A stretch of 5,498 bases of DNA, taken from assembly GCA_046048295.1 (NCBI GenBank), contig JBJOGJ010000252.1, positions 1 through 5,498 on the forward strand. The letters are read 5' to 3'. This document shows, in pieces, positions 1 through 5,498 of this stretch. The notes beneath the pieces were generated by a model. It was not told where the DNA came from, did no database searches, and saw only the letters and a program-made list of their open reading frames with translations. The translations under genes were made by a program, and so were the position numbers. How positions within the stretch are numbered: the first letter of the stretch is position 1; each line of letters starts with the position of its first letter. The DNA is from CBDCWA01 sp046048295. Its GTDB lineage: Bacteria; Pseudomonadota; Alphaproteobacteria; Rhizobiales; Hyphomicrobiaceae.

Positions 1-25
1 ATCGTCGATCCCATCCGATGCAGGC

Positions 26-82
26 GGGGCACGGGGGGCGGGGAATCGTATCGGGGGCGGCGGAAGTCGTTGGCGGGCGGGG
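26..82 (+). other. Cluster of G-runs upstream of the secreted-protein gene
   Basis: Six runs of three or more G lie on the + strand at 26-29, 33-38, 40-43, 53-57, 75-77 and 79-82. The first four have intervening loops of 3, 1 and 9 bases. This can in principle form a G-quadruplex in DNA or in a leader RNA, though the 9-base loop exceeds the usual seven-base limit. It ends about 50 bases before the start codon at 135. I see no gene in 1-134. The runs may simply reflect high GC. Confidence 0.3.
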
Positions 83-134
83 CAGGAGCGTGGTCAGATG
101 CCGGGACAGGTCAACCAGGATCGGAGTGTTGCAT

Positions 135-407
135 ATGCTCAAGAAGATCATCGCCGCGCTCGTGCTCGCGGCATTCGCGCTCGCCTCGGCGCCGGTCGTC
201 ATGGAGGCGACGGTGGCTGCCCAGTCCACCCAGAAGAGCGCGAAGAAGGCGTCCAAGCCGAAGGTCGGCAAGAACCAGAAGCTCTGCCAGTACCGCTTCC
301 CGGACGGCGAGCGTCGCTCGTGGGTGTGCGACAAGGCAGTGCCCTGCTGCGCCTGGGATGCGATCAAGTACGTGAAGTGCGGCACAACGATCACCGGCTG
401 CCTGTGA
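135..407 (+). CDS. Small secreted cysteine-rich protein, function unknown
   Basis: This 90-residue protein is not one I recognise. Residues 1-29 look like a Sec signal peptide: MLKK at the start, a long Ala/Leu/Val hydrophobic core, and a V-A-A site that could be cut after Ala29. The predicted mature form is about 61 residues. It begins with a lysine-rich stretch (about residues 31-49) and continues as a compact domain with six cysteines at 51, 65, 71, 72, 82 and 89, including an adjacent pair, ending Gly-Cys-Leu. An even number of cysteines after a signal peptide suggests three disulfides in the periplasm or outside the cell. The frame is open back to position 18, but I chose ATG 135 because the signal peptide begins there and AGGA/GGAG (117-126) lies 8 bases upstream. 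It stands alone; the next gene on the same strand starts 161 bases later. Coding status rests on signal peptide, ribosome site and cysteine pattern, so it is likely but not certain. Confidence 0.72.
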   Translation: MLKKIIAALVLAAFALASAPVVMEATVAAQSTQKSAKKASKPKVGKNQKLCQYRFPDGERRSWVCDKAVPCCAWDAIKYVKCGTTITGCL

Positions 408-568
408 TCGGGGCCCGCTGCAGATAGACAGACGAGGCACCAAAATGCGGGTCTGGCGATGCCTGGCGGCGCTCATACGACCTTGCCCGGATGTTGCGCC
501 CCGTATGTCGGTGCGAGGCGGCGCGGGGTAGGTCTGGGGTCTCTCTGTCGACAGCAGAAAGGCCCGCC

Positions 569-2182
569 ATGCCCGATACCTACGAGACATCCTACGAGGT
601 CGGCCAGGACAACGTCCGCAAGTTCGGGATGGACCTGCACAACCCGGTGTTCTGGATATCGGGCGTGCTGGTGCTGGTGTTCGTGGCGGGCACGCTGATT
701 GCGCCGGAAGCCGCGAAATCGATGTTCGATGGCGCCAAGGGCTGGTCGATCAACGCTTTCGACTGGCTGTTCATGCTGGCCGGCAACGTGTTCGTGATCT
801 TCTGCCTGCTGTTGATCGTGCTGCCGGTGGGGCGGATCAGGATCGGCGGAGCGGACGCGAGGCCGGAGTTCTCGACGCCCTCCTGGTTCTCGATGCTCTT
901 CGCGGCAGGGATGGGCATCGGGCTGATGTTCTGGAGTGTGGCGGAGCCGACCGCCTACTATACGAACTGGGCCGGCACGCCGCTCAACGTCGAAGCGCGG
1001 ACACCCGAAGCGGCGCAGCTTGCGATGGGGGCGGCGCTCTTCCACTGGGGACTGCACCCCTGGGCCATCTACGCCGTAGTCGGACTGACGCTCGCGTTCT
1101 TCGCCTACAACAAGGGACTGCCCCTCACTATTCGTTCCGGCTTCTATCCACTCCTGAAGGACAAGACCTGGGGATGGTTCGGCCACGTCATCGACATCGT
1201 CGCGGTGATGGCGACGATCTTCGGGCTCGCGACGTCGCTCGGCTTCGGGGCGCAGCAGGCGGCAAGCGGACTCCACTACCTGTTCGGCGCGCCGGCAGGA
1301 ATATCGACACAGGTCGCGGTGATCTTCGGCGTGACGGCGGTCGCGGTGGCGTCCGTGGTGCGCGGACTCGATGGCGGGGTGAAGGTGCTCTCGAACCTCA
1401 ACATGATGCTGGCAGCCGGCTTGCTGGCGTTCGTCATCCTGGCGGGTCCCACGTGGCACATCGTCGAGACCATTGCGGCGACGACATGGACGTATGCGGC
1501 GAACATCGTGCCGCTGTCGAGCTTCACGGGGCGGAGCGACCAGACGTTCTATCACGGCTGGACGGTGTTCTATTGGGCTTGGTGGATCTCGTGGTCACCG
1601 TTCGTCGGCATGTTCATCGCGCGCGTCTCGAAGGGGCGGACGGTGCGGGAGTTCATATCGGCGGTGCTGCTGGTGCCGACAGCGGTGACGATCGTGTGGA
1701 TGAGCGCGTTCGGCGGAACGGCACTGCTGCAGATCGAGAACAACGTCGGCGCACTGTCCCAAGGCATCGGCGACGTCTCGTTGGCGCTATTCCACATGCT
1801 CGAGAACCTGCCGCTCGCGTCCATCGCGTCGTTCGCCGGCATCGTGCTGGTGCTGGTGTTCTTCATCACGTCGTCGGACTCGGGCTCGCTGGTCATCGAC
1901 AGCATCACGGCGGGCGGCAAGATCGACGCGCCGGTGCCGCAGCGCATTTTCTGGGCGGTGATGGAAGGCGTGATCGCGGCGGCGCTGCTGTTCGGCGGTG
2001 GTGCCGATGCCCTCGGCGCACTGCAGGCGGCGGCGATCGTGACGGGGCTGCCGTTCGCGATCGTGCTGATGTTCATGTGCGTGAGCCTCTACCTCGGGCT
2101 CAGGCACGAGCAGCGGTTCGTTCTGGCAGAACCGCGCGCGGAGGATGACGGCGACGGCGCTCAGGCGAAGACGTCGCGGTAG
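569..2182 (+). CDS. BCCT-family transporter (betaine/carnitine/choline type)
   Basis: A 537-residue inner-membrane protein of the betaine-carnitine-choline transporter family, which import quaternary ammonium compounds or related zwitterions such as dimethylsulfoniopropionate. About twelve hydrophobic segments are visible, from near residue 28 to 510. Family signatures are clear: the glycine stretch GMGIG (114-118) followed by FWSVAEP in TM3; FHWGLHPWAIY (158-168) in TM4, whose W160, W165 and Y168 match BetP W189, W194 and Y197; and YWAWWISWSPF (335-345) in TM8, matching the rest of the BetP aromatic box. FFITSSDS (431-438) in TM10 places F431, T434 and S435 at the BetP sodium-2 ligands F464, T467 and S468, so sodium coupling is likely. 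Both tails are short: about 25 residues at the N terminus and 27 at the C terminus, with no long osmosensing tail. ATG 569 has AAAGG (558-562) 6 bases upstream; the frame is open from 491 but the family start fits 569. No substrate-specific gene adjoins it. Its end overlaps the convergent peptidase gene by 22 bases. Confidence 0.96.
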   Translation: MPDTYETSYEVGQDNVRKFGMDLHNPVFWISGVLVLVFVAGTLIAPEAAKSMFDGAKGWSINAFDWLFMLAGNVFVIFCLLLIVLPVGRIRIGGADARPEFSTPSWFSMLFAAGMGIGLMFWSVAEPTAYYTNWAGTPLNVEARTPEAAQLAMGAALFHWGLHPWAIYAVVGLTLAFFAYNKGLPLTIRSGFYPLLKDKTWGWFGHVIDIVAVMATIFGLATSLGFGAQQAASGLHYLFGAPAGISTQVAVIFGVTAVAVASVVRGLDGGVKVLSNLNMMLAAGLLAFVILAGPTWHIVETIAATTWTYAANIVPLSSFTGRSDQTFYHGWTVFYWAWWISWSPFVGMFIARVSKGRTVREFISAVLLVPTAVTIVWMSAFGGTALLQIENNVGALSQGIGDVSLALFHMLENLPLASIASFAGIVLVLVFFITSSDSGSLVIDSITAGGKIDAPVPQRIFWAVMEGVIAAALLFGGGADALGALQAAAIVTGLPFAIVLMFMCVSLYLGLRHEQRFVLAEPRAEDDGDGAQAKTSR

Positions 2183-3153
2183 GCGGGCGGACCGCTATAG
2201 CCCCCCGGCGGCACCGCTGCCTCGTAGACCCCGCGGGCAATGGCGCGGGCGAGGCAGTCGGCCGCCACGGCGCCAAGTTCGGTGAGGGCATGATGATCGT
2301 CCAGCAGCGGAGTTTTCTGCGTGGCGACGGCGAACACCGTGTCGCCGTCCATCGGCGCATGCGAAGGGCGGAGCGCGCGGGCGAGGCCGTCGTCCGCCAT
2401 CAGGGCAAGACGCTTCGCCTGCGGCTTGGTCAGGATAGCGTCGGTCGCCACGAGGGCGATGGTCGTGGCAGGTTCGGACGCACCTTTCATCCGCAGGCGG
2501 AGCGCATCGGGCGGGATCGTTTGCGGCATGCCGCGGCCGCCGAACTCCGAGCCGACTTCATAAGGTGCGGCCCAGAAGTGCGGGCCGTCGCCAACGGTCG
2601 CAGAGCCGATGGCGTTGACAACGGCAAGTGCGCCGACGCAGAGGCCATGGGATGTCATGGCGCTGGCGGAGCCGAGGCCGCCCTTGAAGTCGGCGGTGGT
2701 GGCGCCATAGCCGCCACCGGCCGTGCCCAGCGCGAATCTCCCCTCCCCAGCCAGCTCGGCGGCGCGATGGCCAAGCGCCCAGTAGGGCGGCATGGGACCC
2801 CAGGATTTGTCGCCACCGTTCAGGAGATCGAAGACGATGGCCTGCACGACGATGGGGACGCGCGCATCGCGGACGGCGAGACCGATTTCGCACGCGCAAA
2901 GATGGGACATGACACCGCCGGCCGCATCAAGGCCGAACGCGGAGCCGCCCGACAGGACGACGGCGTCGATGCCCTCGATGGTCATGTCGGGCTCGAGCAG
3001 ATGGCCATCGCGAATGCCGGGAGCGCCGCCGCGCACGGCGCAAGACGCGACGTTCGGGCGTGAAACCAGGACGGCGGTGACGCCGGTCACGACACTGGCA
3101 TCCTCGGCGTGACCGACACTTAATCCGCCCACGTCTGTAATTAGATTTTGCAT
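2161..3153 (-). CDS. P1 family peptidase (DmpA-like, S58, N-terminal nucleophile hydrolase)
   Basis: A 330-residue protein of the P1/DmpA family (Peptidase_S58): self-processing hydrolases that include D-aminopeptidases and beta-peptidyl aminopeptidases and act on N-terminal residues or amides. Visible family features are the N-terminal ITDVGGLSVGHAED (5-18), the block VVLSGGSAFGLDAAGG (65-80), the glycine-rich GTAGGGYGATTADFKGGLGSASA (143-165), VVNAIGS (178-184), and a C-terminal MDGDTVFAVAT (268-278). By family analogy the chain is cut between G161 and S162, leaving S162 as the N-terminal nucleophile of the small subunit; many relatives have Thr at this place. The length is normal for the shorter bacterial members. 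There is no signal peptide, so it is probably cytoplasmic. An in-frame GTG exists at 3177, but GAAGGA (complement of 3163-3168) lies 9 bases before ATG 3153 and would fall inside the longer form, so I use 3153. It is transcribed towards the BCCT gene and away from the 68-residue gene; a functional link to either is not shown. The true substrate is unknown. Confidence 0.95.
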   Translation of the reverse strand: MQNLITDVGGLSVGHAEDASVVTGVTAVLVSRPNVASCAVRGGAPGIRDGHLLEPDMTIEGIDAVVLSGGSAFGLDAAGGVMSHLCACEIGLAVRDARVPIVVQAIVFDLLNGGDKSWGPMPPYWALGHRAAELAGEGRFALGTAGGGYGATTADFKGGLGSASAMTSHGLCVGALAVVNAIGSATVGDGPHFWAAPYEVGSEFGGRGMPQTIPPDALRLRMKGASEPATTIALVATDAILTKPQAKRLALMADDGLARALRPSHAPMDGDTVFAVATQKTPLLDDHHALTELGAVAADCLARAIARGVYEAAVPPGGYSGPPAYRDVFA

Positions 3154-3162
3154 GGCAGCAAA

Positions 3163-3168
3163 TCCTTC
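3163..3168 (-). promoter_or_regulatory. Ribosome binding site deciding the peptidase start
   Basis: On the minus strand this reads GAAGGA, 9 bases before the ATG at 3153. It decides between ATG 3153 and an in-frame upstream GTG at 3177, whose extra eight residues show no family similarity that I can see. Confidence 0.7.
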
Positions 3169-3345
3169 GCAGCGCACAATTCCGACGCCGGACGATCACA
3201 AATGGTGGAGAATCGCACACCCGGGATTGGATTCCGCGGAACAGCCTCCAACATAACAAACAGGCGCCACATTTGGTTAACACGTTCCGCGCCGCCCGGG
3301 CCATGGAGCATCCAGATACGGCAGGCTCGGGGCATATGTTTCAAG

Positions 3346-3351
3346 AGGAGG
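3346..3351 (+). promoter_or_regulatory. Consensus Shine-Dalgarno AGGAGG for the 68-residue gene
   Basis: A full AGGAGG sits 6 bases before ATG 3358. It is one of the best ribosome sites in the window and the main argument that the short frame behind it is translated, and from this ATG, although the frame is open further upstream. Confidence 0.75.
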
Positions 3352-3357
3352 CCACCC

Positions 3358-3564
3358 ATGGGCATCAAGATCGAACACCACGACAAGTTGTCGCTCGACG
3401 TCCTGCAGGCAATCGACGATGTCGACGATCCACGCCAGGCGTTGGTGGCGCTGAAGGCCCGGATCAAGCAGTTCGAGGAGAGCGGCAAGGCGGTGCCCGA
3501 GGCGCTGGTCACGGCGGAATACCAACTGGTGCGGGAACTCGCCGCGCAGTCGCAGGGCCGCTGA
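3358..3564 (+). CDS. Small helical protein of unknown function
   Basis: A 68-residue protein that I do not recognise. It has no cysteine, no signal peptide and no membrane segment, so it is probably a soluble cytoplasmic protein. It starts MGIKIEHHDK, has an acidic patch IDDVDD (19-24), and then two stretches that look helical: DPRQALVALKARIKQFEESG (24-43) and PEALVTAEYQLVRELAAQSQ (47-66). The break at 43-47 suggests a helical hairpin, possibly a dimerising or adaptor protein. ATG 3358 is chosen because AGGAGG lies 6 bases upstream; the reading frame continues upstream to 3148 without such a signal. It lies first in the rightward gene string, 122 bases before the dehydrogenase, and divergent to the peptidase. 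It may share a promoter with the dehydrogenase/dioxygenase pair, but the 122-base gap would also allow separate transcription. Function cannot be assigned. Confidence 0.75.
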   Translation: MGIKIEHHDKLSLDVLQAIDDVDDPRQALVALKARIKQFEESGKAVPEALVTAEYQLVRELAAQSQGR

Positions 3565-3623
3565 TCCGGCCTGTTGCCGAAGGGCCCGGTCTGCTGGCCT
3601 CAAAGTTTGCCTGGCGTTCGTTG

Positions 3624-3644
3624 ATCGCGGCTGAAACTCGCGAT
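3624..3644 (+). repeat. Short inverted repeat upstream of the dehydrogenase gene
   Basis: ATCGCG (3624-3629) and CGCGAT (3639-3644) form a perfect 6-base inverted repeat around a 9-base loop, 42 bases before ATG 3687. No T-run follows, so it is not a typical terminator. It could be an operator or an RNA hairpin in the leader, or chance; six-base GC-rich repeats are common in such DNA. Confidence 0.3.
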
Positions 3645-3686
3645 AGCCTGCGGGCGACAACGACAGGGAAACGCTGCGGGGCATCG

Positions 3687-4469
3687 ATGAGCGGGTTCAA
3701 TCCAAATACGTCATACTCCGTCGCCGGCAAGACGATCATCGTCACGGGCGGCGGAACGGGGATCGGCAAGGTCTACAGCCAGCGGGCGGCCGAAGGCGGG
3801 GCCAACGTCGTCCTCGCCGACATCGCGGGCGAGGAAGCAGAGGCCGTGGCGGCGGAGATCCGTGCAGCCGGCGGCGCGGCGCTGGCAGTGACGACGGACG
3901 TCGCGGATCCGGAACTGGTCGAGGCAATGGTTGCCAAGACCGTCAAGACGTACGGGCGGGTCGACGGGCTCGTCAACAACGCATCGCTGATGAGCACGCT
4001 GCCGCGCGGCGACTGGTTCAAGATCCCGGTCGAGCAATGGGACCGGGTGATGGAAGTCAACCTCAAGGGGATCTTCCTGTGCTGCCGCGCCGTCTACCCT
4101 CACATGAAGGCTCAGGGCGGCGGGCGCATCGTCAACATCTCATCGTCCCGGATCTGGGCCGGAATGCCCAACCGTCTGCACTACACGACGTCGAAGGCAG
4201 GGGTGATCGGGCTGACGCGGGCGCTCGCGCGAGAAGTGGGCGCCGACAACATCGGCGTGAATGCCGTGACGCCCGGCCTGACACTCAGCGAAACGCAGCT
4301 TGCCACGTCGTCGCAGAACTACCTGGCCGCCACCGGCGAGGGGCGGTGCTTCAACCGGCCGCAGGTACCGGACGACCTCGCCGGGACAGTATTGTTCCTG
4401 CTGTCGGATGCGAGCGGGTTCATTACCGGACAGACCATCAACGTCGATGGCGGCATGACGATGCACTGA
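3687..4469 (+). CDS. Short-chain dehydrogenase/reductase (classical SDR)
   Basis: A 260-residue NAD(P)-dependent oxidoreductase of the classical SDR type, the usual length for the family. In order: the Rossmann cofactor motif TGGGTGIG (20-27); Asp45 at the end of the second strand (VVLAD), which normally favours NAD(H) over NADP(H); DV at 71-72 contacting adenine; NNAS (97-100), a variant of the common NNAG; Asn125 in MEVNLKG; the catalytic Ser153 in NISS; Tyr166 and Lys170 in YTTSK; the PG turn (196-197); and the C-terminal GFITGQTINVDGGM (244-257). The tetrad Asn-Ser-Tyr-Lys is complete, so it should be active. It probably interconverts an alcohol and a carbonyl; closest general resemblance is to FabG-like reductases, but the substrate is not readable. 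ATG 3687 has only a weak GGGG (3678-3681) in front; the frame is open far upstream, but the family N terminus fits 3687. The dioxygenase gene follows 71 bases later and is probably in the same operon. Confidence 0.95.
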   Translation: MSGFNPNTSYSVAGKTIIVTGGGTGIGKVYSQRAAEGGANVVLADIAGEEAEAVAAEIRAAGGAALAVTTDVADPELVEAMVAKTVKTYGRVDGLVNNASLMSTLPRGDWFKIPVEQWDRVMEVNLKGIFLCCRAVYPHMKAQGGGRIVNISSSRIWAGMPNRLHYTTSKAGVIGLTRALAREVGADNIGVNAVTPGLTLSETQLATSSQNYLAATGEGRCFNRPQVPDDLAGTVLFLLSDASGFITGQTINVDGGMTMH

Positions 4470-4530
4470 TGTCGCCGAGGCGGCAAACAGGGTATACGTT
4501 GGCGGTCTCGCAAGACGCAGAAATTGAAAC

Positions 4531-4536
4531 GGAGGA
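4531..4536 (+). promoter_or_regulatory. Shine-Dalgarno deciding the dioxygenase start
   Basis: GGAGGA lies just before ATG 4541, with 5 bases after GGAGG. It argues for initiation there rather than at ATG 4469, which overlaps the dehydrogenase stop codon (TGATG) and has no comparable ribosome site of its own. Confidence 0.7.
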
Positions 4537-4540
4537 AGCT

Positions 4541-5392
4541 ATGGCACTGGCGACCCAGGGACTAGACATCGAGCCGCTCAGCCCGGTTCTCGGCGCGCGC
4601 ATCAAGAATGTCGATCTCAGCAAGCCGGTCTCCGACGAGACGGCCGATGCCATTCGCGCCGCCTTCCTGAAGTATCACGTGCTCTGCTTCCCGGGCCAGG
4701 ACCTCTCGATCGAGGACCAGGCGCGGTTTGCCGCCATGTTCGGAGAGGCAGACCGGGGCGAGGGCGCGCGACAGGTGAAGAACGAAGGCCGCGACCGCGA
4801 GCGCGGCATCATGCTGATCACCAACATCCGCGAGAACGGGCAGCCGATCGGTGCGCTGCCGGATGGCGAAATGCACTTCCACTCGGATGGCGCACACCGC
4901 GACGTGCCGTACCGTGCGACGACGCTTTATGCCAGGAAGATTCCGTCACGGGGCGGCGAGACGAAGTTCGCCGACATGACGAAAGCCTACGAAGCCCTCA
5001 GCGACGAGATGAAGCAAAAGCTCGAGGGGCTGGAGGCGCGCTACTTCTACGATGTCTATGCGACGCTCCGGCACCAGACGAAGGACGACGACGATTCCCT
5101 ATCGAACTCGGCGCATCCGTTGGTGAAGGTCCATCCCGAGACGGGCAGGAAGACGCTGTATCTCAGCCGGCTCATGGCGCGCTATATCGTCGGCATGGAC
5201 CGGGACGAGAGCGAGAAGTTGCTGCTGGAACTGTTCGATCACTGCGAGCAGCCGCAATTCGTCTATGCGCACGAATGGGCGGTGGACGATCTGCTGATCT
5301 GGGACAACCGCTGCCTCAACCATGCCCGCAACAATTTTCCGGCGGAAGAAGTACGCCTGATGCGGCGGCTTACGGTTTCCGAGCCGGCTTAA
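4541..5392 (+). CDS. TauD/TfdA-family Fe(II)/2-oxoglutarate-dependent dioxygenase
   Basis: A 283-residue enzyme of the TauD/TfdA family, which couples oxidative decarboxylation of 2-oxoglutarate to hydroxylation of a substrate, often releasing sulfite, an alcohol or a phenol from an unstable product. The N-terminal LDIEPLSPVLGARIKNVDLSKP (8-29) and YHVLCFPGQDLS (45-56) are family hallmarks. The iron triad is H114 and D116 (in MHFHSDG) and H261 (in WDNRCLNHAR). Thr141 in GGETKF and R272/R276 in VRLMRRLTV match the TauD residues that hold 2-oxoglutarate (T126, R266, R270). All expected catalytic residues are present and the length matches E. coli TauD. I chose ATG 4541 for its GGAGGA; an alternative ATG at 4469 would add 24 residues. 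It is probably cytoplasmic, co-transcribed with the preceding dehydrogenase, and followed after 67 bases by another gene. Substrate could be a sulfonate, an aryloxy acid or another small acid; taurine specificity is not established, so no symbol is given. Confidence 0.94.
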   Translation: MALATQGLDIEPLSPVLGARIKNVDLSKPVSDETADAIRAAFLKYHVLCFPGQDLSIEDQARFAAMFGEADRGEGARQVKNEGRDRERGIMLITNIRENGQPIGALPDGEMHFHSDGAHRDVPYRATTLYARKIPSRGGETKFADMTKAYEALSDEMKQKLEGLEARYFYDVYATLRHQTKDDDDSLSNSAHPLVKVHPETGRKTLYLSRLMARYIVGMDRDESEKLLLELFDHCEQPQFVYAHEWAVDDLLIWDNRCLNHARNNFPAEEVRLMRRLTVSEPA

Positions 5393-5459
5393 GTAGACAC
5401 CCCTGCCCTGCTGCGCTAAACGAGAGGCCCTCATGAAGCGTTGTACGGGAGGACACTTA

Positions 5460-5498
5460 ATGTACCCACGCTTTGCAATCCGTCTTGCAACAGCTGCC
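5460..5498 (+). CDS. Start of a further gene, possibly an exported protein (partial)
   Basis: Only 13 codons fit before the window ends: MYPRFAIRLATAA. The arginines followed by small and hydrophobic residues look like the n-region and start of a signal peptide. GGGAGGA (5447-5453) lies 6 bases before ATG 5460. An in-frame ATG at 5433 with GAGAGG (5422-5427) would give nine more residues (MKRCTGGHL). Position directly behind the dioxygenase, on the same strand, would suit a periplasmic substrate-binding protein of an uptake system, but the visible part is too short to say so. Confidence 0.5.
   Translation, partial: MYPRFAIRLATAA

Larger units (their letters stand above)
3154..3357. promoter_or_regulatory. 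Divergent intergenic region with a 10-base palindrome
   Basis: This 204-base stretch lies between the start codons of the leftward peptidase and the rightward 68-residue gene, so it should carry outward-facing promoters in both directions. Its middle (about 3200-3285) is visibly richer in A and T than the flanking genes. It contains a perfect palindrome TTCCGCGGAA at 3232-3241 and GTTAAC at 3276-3281. I could not pick out convincing -35/-10 hexamers in either direction. The palindrome is a candidate operator half-way between the genes, but no regulator gene is in the window, so that role is a guess. Confidence 0.45.

Noticed and set aside
414..507. Weak inverted repeats between the small secreted-protein gene and the transporter (CCCGC/GCGGG and CATACG/CGTATG)
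   Set aside because: Stems of five or six bases with loops of more than 20 bases and no following T-run; not a credible terminator. No convincing promoter hexamers were found in 408-568 either.
473..1555. Long minus-strand open frame antisense to the transporter
   Set aside because: Its product is full of Arg, His and Asp with no recognisable domain, and it lies opposite a gene with clear family motifs. It is a by-product of GC-rich codon use.
665..1861. An identical 18-base string (GTGCTGGTGCTGGTGTTC) at 665-682 and 1844-1861
   Set aside because: Both copies code for VLVLVF in membrane segments. Repeated preferred Val and Leu codons explain the match better than a duplication.
1174..2148. 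Long + strand frame inside the transporter gene
   Set aside because: Arg/Gly/Ala-rich translation with no motif, wholly inside the confirmed BCCT gene in another frame.
2176..2195. GCGGT/ACCGC inverted repeat at the transporter/peptidase overlap as a bidirectional terminator
   Set aside because: Only a five-base stem with a ten-base loop and no T-run on either side.
3556..3571. GGCCG/CGGCC hairpin around the stop codon of the 68-residue gene
   Set aside because: A five-base stem with no T-tract; too short to call a terminator in GC-rich sequence.
3273..3686. N-terminal extension of the dehydrogenase frame
   Set aside because: The frame is open upstream but would overlap the 68-residue gene and add about 138 residues unlike any SDR. 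The family N terminus begins at 3687.

Overview
The window is ordinary-looking, GC-rich bacterial chromosome. Codon use, gene families and Shine-Dalgarno-led short intergenic gaps suggest a proteobacterium, most likely an alphaproteobacterium. That assignment is an inference from gene content and base composition; no rRNA or marker gene is present. I see no tRNA, rRNA, CRISPR array, insertion sequence or phage gene. All full-length coding regions appear intact.

Left part (1-2182, + strand): a G-run-rich leader precedes a small secreted six-cysteine protein (135-407). A 161-base gap follows, then a complete BCCT-family secondary transporter (569-2182), which carries the glycine stretch, tryptophan box and sodium-site residues known from the betaine transporter BetP.

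Middle (2161-3153, - strand): a P1/DmpA-type (S58) peptidase or amidohydrolase converges on the transporter, and the two genes overlap by 22 bases at their 3' ends. Its 5' end faces a 204-base, less GC-rich divergent region (3154-3357) that must hold its promoter and probably that of the rightward genes.

Right part (3358-5498, + strand): a 68-residue helical protein of unknown function with a textbook Shine-Dalgarno, then a classical short-chain dehydrogenase/reductase (3687-4469), a TauD/TfdA-type Fe(II)/2-oxoglutarate dioxygenase (4541-5392), and the first codons of another gene (from 5460, or 5433), possibly exported, cut off by the window edge. The last three sit close together on one strand and are probably co-transcribed. 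A plausible reading is a small catabolic operon in which the dioxygenase hydroxylates or cleaves an imported organic substrate and the dehydrogenase handles an alcohol or carbonyl product. The substrate cannot be read from the sequence.

There is no strong evidence for an undescribed multi-gene system here. The least explained elements are the secreted peptide with a C-C-CC-C-C cysteine order and the small 68-residue protein placed just ahead of the dehydrogenase/dioxygenase pair.
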